In this document: one piece after another, positions 61,915-64,000 of the stretch | Numbering within the stretch: the first letter of the stretch is position 1 | Layout: every line of letters starts with the position of its first letter | Assembly (NCBI RefSeq): GCF_030499535.1 | Contig: NZ_JASTLB010000001.1 | Span: 620,001 to 684,000 of the forward strand | Direction of reading: 5' to 3' | Origin: Streptomyces sp. TG1A-8 | GTDB taxonomy: Bacteria; Actinomycetota; Actinomycetes; Streptomycetales; Streptomycetaceae | DNA: 64,000 nt | Notes under the pieces: generated by a model | What the model was told of the DNA's origin: nothing | Databases searched by the model: none | The model's input: only the letters and a program-made list of their open reading frames with translations | Made by a program: the position numbers and the translations under genes

Positions 61915-62978
61915 GACGACAGCTGTACCTGACCGTGGTCGCCGATCACCAGACGGTGGGTGGCGGGCAGCCGGGGTGCCAGGGTGACCTTGACGTTGCG
62001 GCCGACGAGGGAGGCCTCCACGCGGCGGATGCGGTCGAAGGAGGAGTCGCGCAGCACGATGGAGTACTCGATCTCGGTGCTGGTGATGCGGCAGTTCTCC
62101 GCGACGGACGTGGACGGGCCGATGTAGGAGTCGGTGACGACGCTGCCCGCGCCGATGACGGCGGGGCCGACGATGCGGGAGCGGCGGACCTCGGCGCCGG
62201 CCTCGATGCGGACGCGTCCGATGATCTCGCTCTCGTCGTCCACGAAGCCGTCGACGCGGGGTTCGACGCGTTCCAGGAGGGTGCGGTTGACCTCCAGCAT
62301 GTCGGTGACGTTGCCGGTGTCCTTCCAGTAGCCGGTGATGACCGTGGAGTGGACGGCCAGCCGGTGGTCGATCATCCACTGCAGGGCGTCGGTGATCTCC
62401 AGCTCGCCGCGGGCGGAGGGCCGGATGGCGCGGACGGCGTCGTGGACGACGGGGGTGAAGAGGTACACGCCGGCGACGGCGAGGTCGCTGCGCGGGTGCC
62501 GCGGCTTTTCGGCGAGTTCGGTGACCCTGCCGTCGGCGTCGGTCACGGCGACGCCGAAGGCCGACGGGTCGGCGACGCGGGTGAGCAGGATGTGGGCGTC
62601 GCGGCGGTCCTTGCGGAACTCCTCGACGACGTCGGTGATGCCGTCCATGACGAAGTTGTCGCCGAGGTACATCACGAAGTCGTCGTCGCCGAGGAAGGGC
62701 TGGGCGATGAGGACGGCGTGGGCCAGCCCGAGGGGTTCGCTCTGCGGGATGTAGGTGACCCGCAGACCGAAGGCGGAGCCGTCGCCGACGGCGGCCTGGA
62801 TCTCCGCGGCGGTGCTGCCGACGACGACGCCGACCTCGGTGATGCCGGCCTCGGCGATGGCCTCCAGGCCGTAGAAGAGGATCGGCTTGTTGGCGACCGG
62901 GACCAGTTGCTTGCTGGACGTGTGGGTGATCGGCCGCAGGCGCGTACCGGATCCCCCCGCGAGCACGAGAGCCTTCAC
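61911..62978 (-). CDS. Glucose-1-phosphate thymidylyltransferase, long RmlA/StrD type
   Basis: The 355-residue protein begins MKALVLAGGSGTRLRPITH, the nucleotidylyltransferase signature. It continues with KQLVPVANKPILFYGLEAI, MYLGDNFV and GYWKDTGNV. Its C-terminal third is a left-handed helix-like region with many Ile/Val repeats, as in the long StrD-like class of antibiotic clusters. It makes dTDP-glucose (or a related dTDP-sugar) as the entry to deoxysugar synthesis, which implies a glycosylated product. The start is GTG (62976-62978), with GGATGG nearby. It overlaps mqnB by 4 bases. Further sugar genes and glycosyltransferases must lie outside this window. Confidence 0.93.
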   Translation of the reverse strand: MKALVLAGGSGTRLRPITHTSSKQLVPVANKPILFYGLEAIAEAGITEVGVVVGSTAAEIQAAVGDGSAFGLRVTYIPQSEPLGLAHAVLIAQPFLGDDDFVMYLGDNFVMDGITDVVEEFRKDRRDAHILLTRVADPSAFGVAVTDADGRVTELAEKPRHPRSDLAVAGVYLFTPVVHDAVRAIRPSARGELEITDALQWMIDHRLAVHSTVITGYWKDTGNVTDMLEVNRTLLERVEPRVDGFVDDESEIIGRVRIEAGAEVRRSRIVGPAVIGAGSVVTDSYIGPSTSVAENCRITSTEIEYSIVLRDSSFDRIRRVEASLVGRNVKVTLAPRLPATHRLVIGDHGQVQLSS

Positions 62979-63007
62979 TTTTCCATCCAGGTGACAGGGG
63001 GCGGACG

Positions 63008-63031
63008 GCGGCCGGGCGGGGGCCCGGCCGC
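63008..63031 (-). terminator. 10-bp hairpin between the right-edge PKS and the thymidylyltransferase gene
   Basis: The arms gcggccgggc (63008-63017) and gcccggccgc (63022-63031) pair perfectly around gggg. In the 66-base gap it could be a terminator or attenuator rather than a full stop, since the next gene follows closely. Confidence 0.5.
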
Positions 63032-63044
63032 GACGGTCGGGTGG

Positions 63045-64000
<956 letters not shown>

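Overview
The window is very GC-rich, its coding frames have strongly biased third positions, and almost every gene carries a GC-rich Shine-Dalgarno sequence. It is typical of Streptomyces or a close actinomycete relative. It lies inside a large modular type I polyketide synthase (PKS) cluster that runs off both edges.

Layout. Positions 1-2016 (minus) are the start of one PKS (KS plus the first part of AT), cut off at the AT active-site serine. Positions 2339-15411 are an accessory block: mqnD (minus), then on the plus strand mqnE, a small ferredoxin, a type II thioesterase, mqnA, mqnC, a DrrA/DrrB-type ABC exporter, a CoA ligase fused to degenerate DH/KR regions and an ACP (a loading protein), and a KAS III-like acyltransferase. 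Positions 15498-60964 are three large PKS genes on the minus strand. In transcription order they are PKS-A (five modules, 60964-36701), PKS-B (two modules, about 36586-26420) and PKS-C (two modules plus thioesterase, 26378-15498). Positions 61168-62978 (minus) are mqnB and a sugar-1-phosphate nucleotidylyltransferase, overlapping by 4 bases. Positions 63045-64000 (minus) are the 3' end of another PKS (KR-ACP-docking).

How the genes may work together. MqnA, MqnE, MqnB, MqnC and MqnD together cover the futalosine route from chorismate to 1,4-dihydroxy-6-naphthoate. The separate aminofutalosine deaminase and the later prenylation and decarboxylation enzymes of menaquinone synthesis are not seen here. 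The route therefore appears to stop at a free aromatic acid, next to a CoA-ligase loading protein. My main inference is that a copy of the futalosine pathway makes a dihydroxynaphthoyl starter unit for a large polyketide. PKS-A, -B and -C then extend it with mostly malonyl and two predicted methylmalonyl units, and the terminal TE releases it, probably as a macrolactone. The nucleotidylyltransferase implies deoxysugar decoration, and DrrAB-type export implies self-protection. A naphthoquinone-bearing macrolide glycoside would fit (from memory, axenomycin and langkolide are of this type), but this is not proven by the sequence.

Sequence-level features include near-identical KS and AT blocks shared between modules, a KR-less DH-containing module (module 3 of PKS-A), and perfect GC-rich hairpins at most gene boundaries. 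Domain and module boundaries are approximate. The coordinates of active-site codons were read directly from the sequence.
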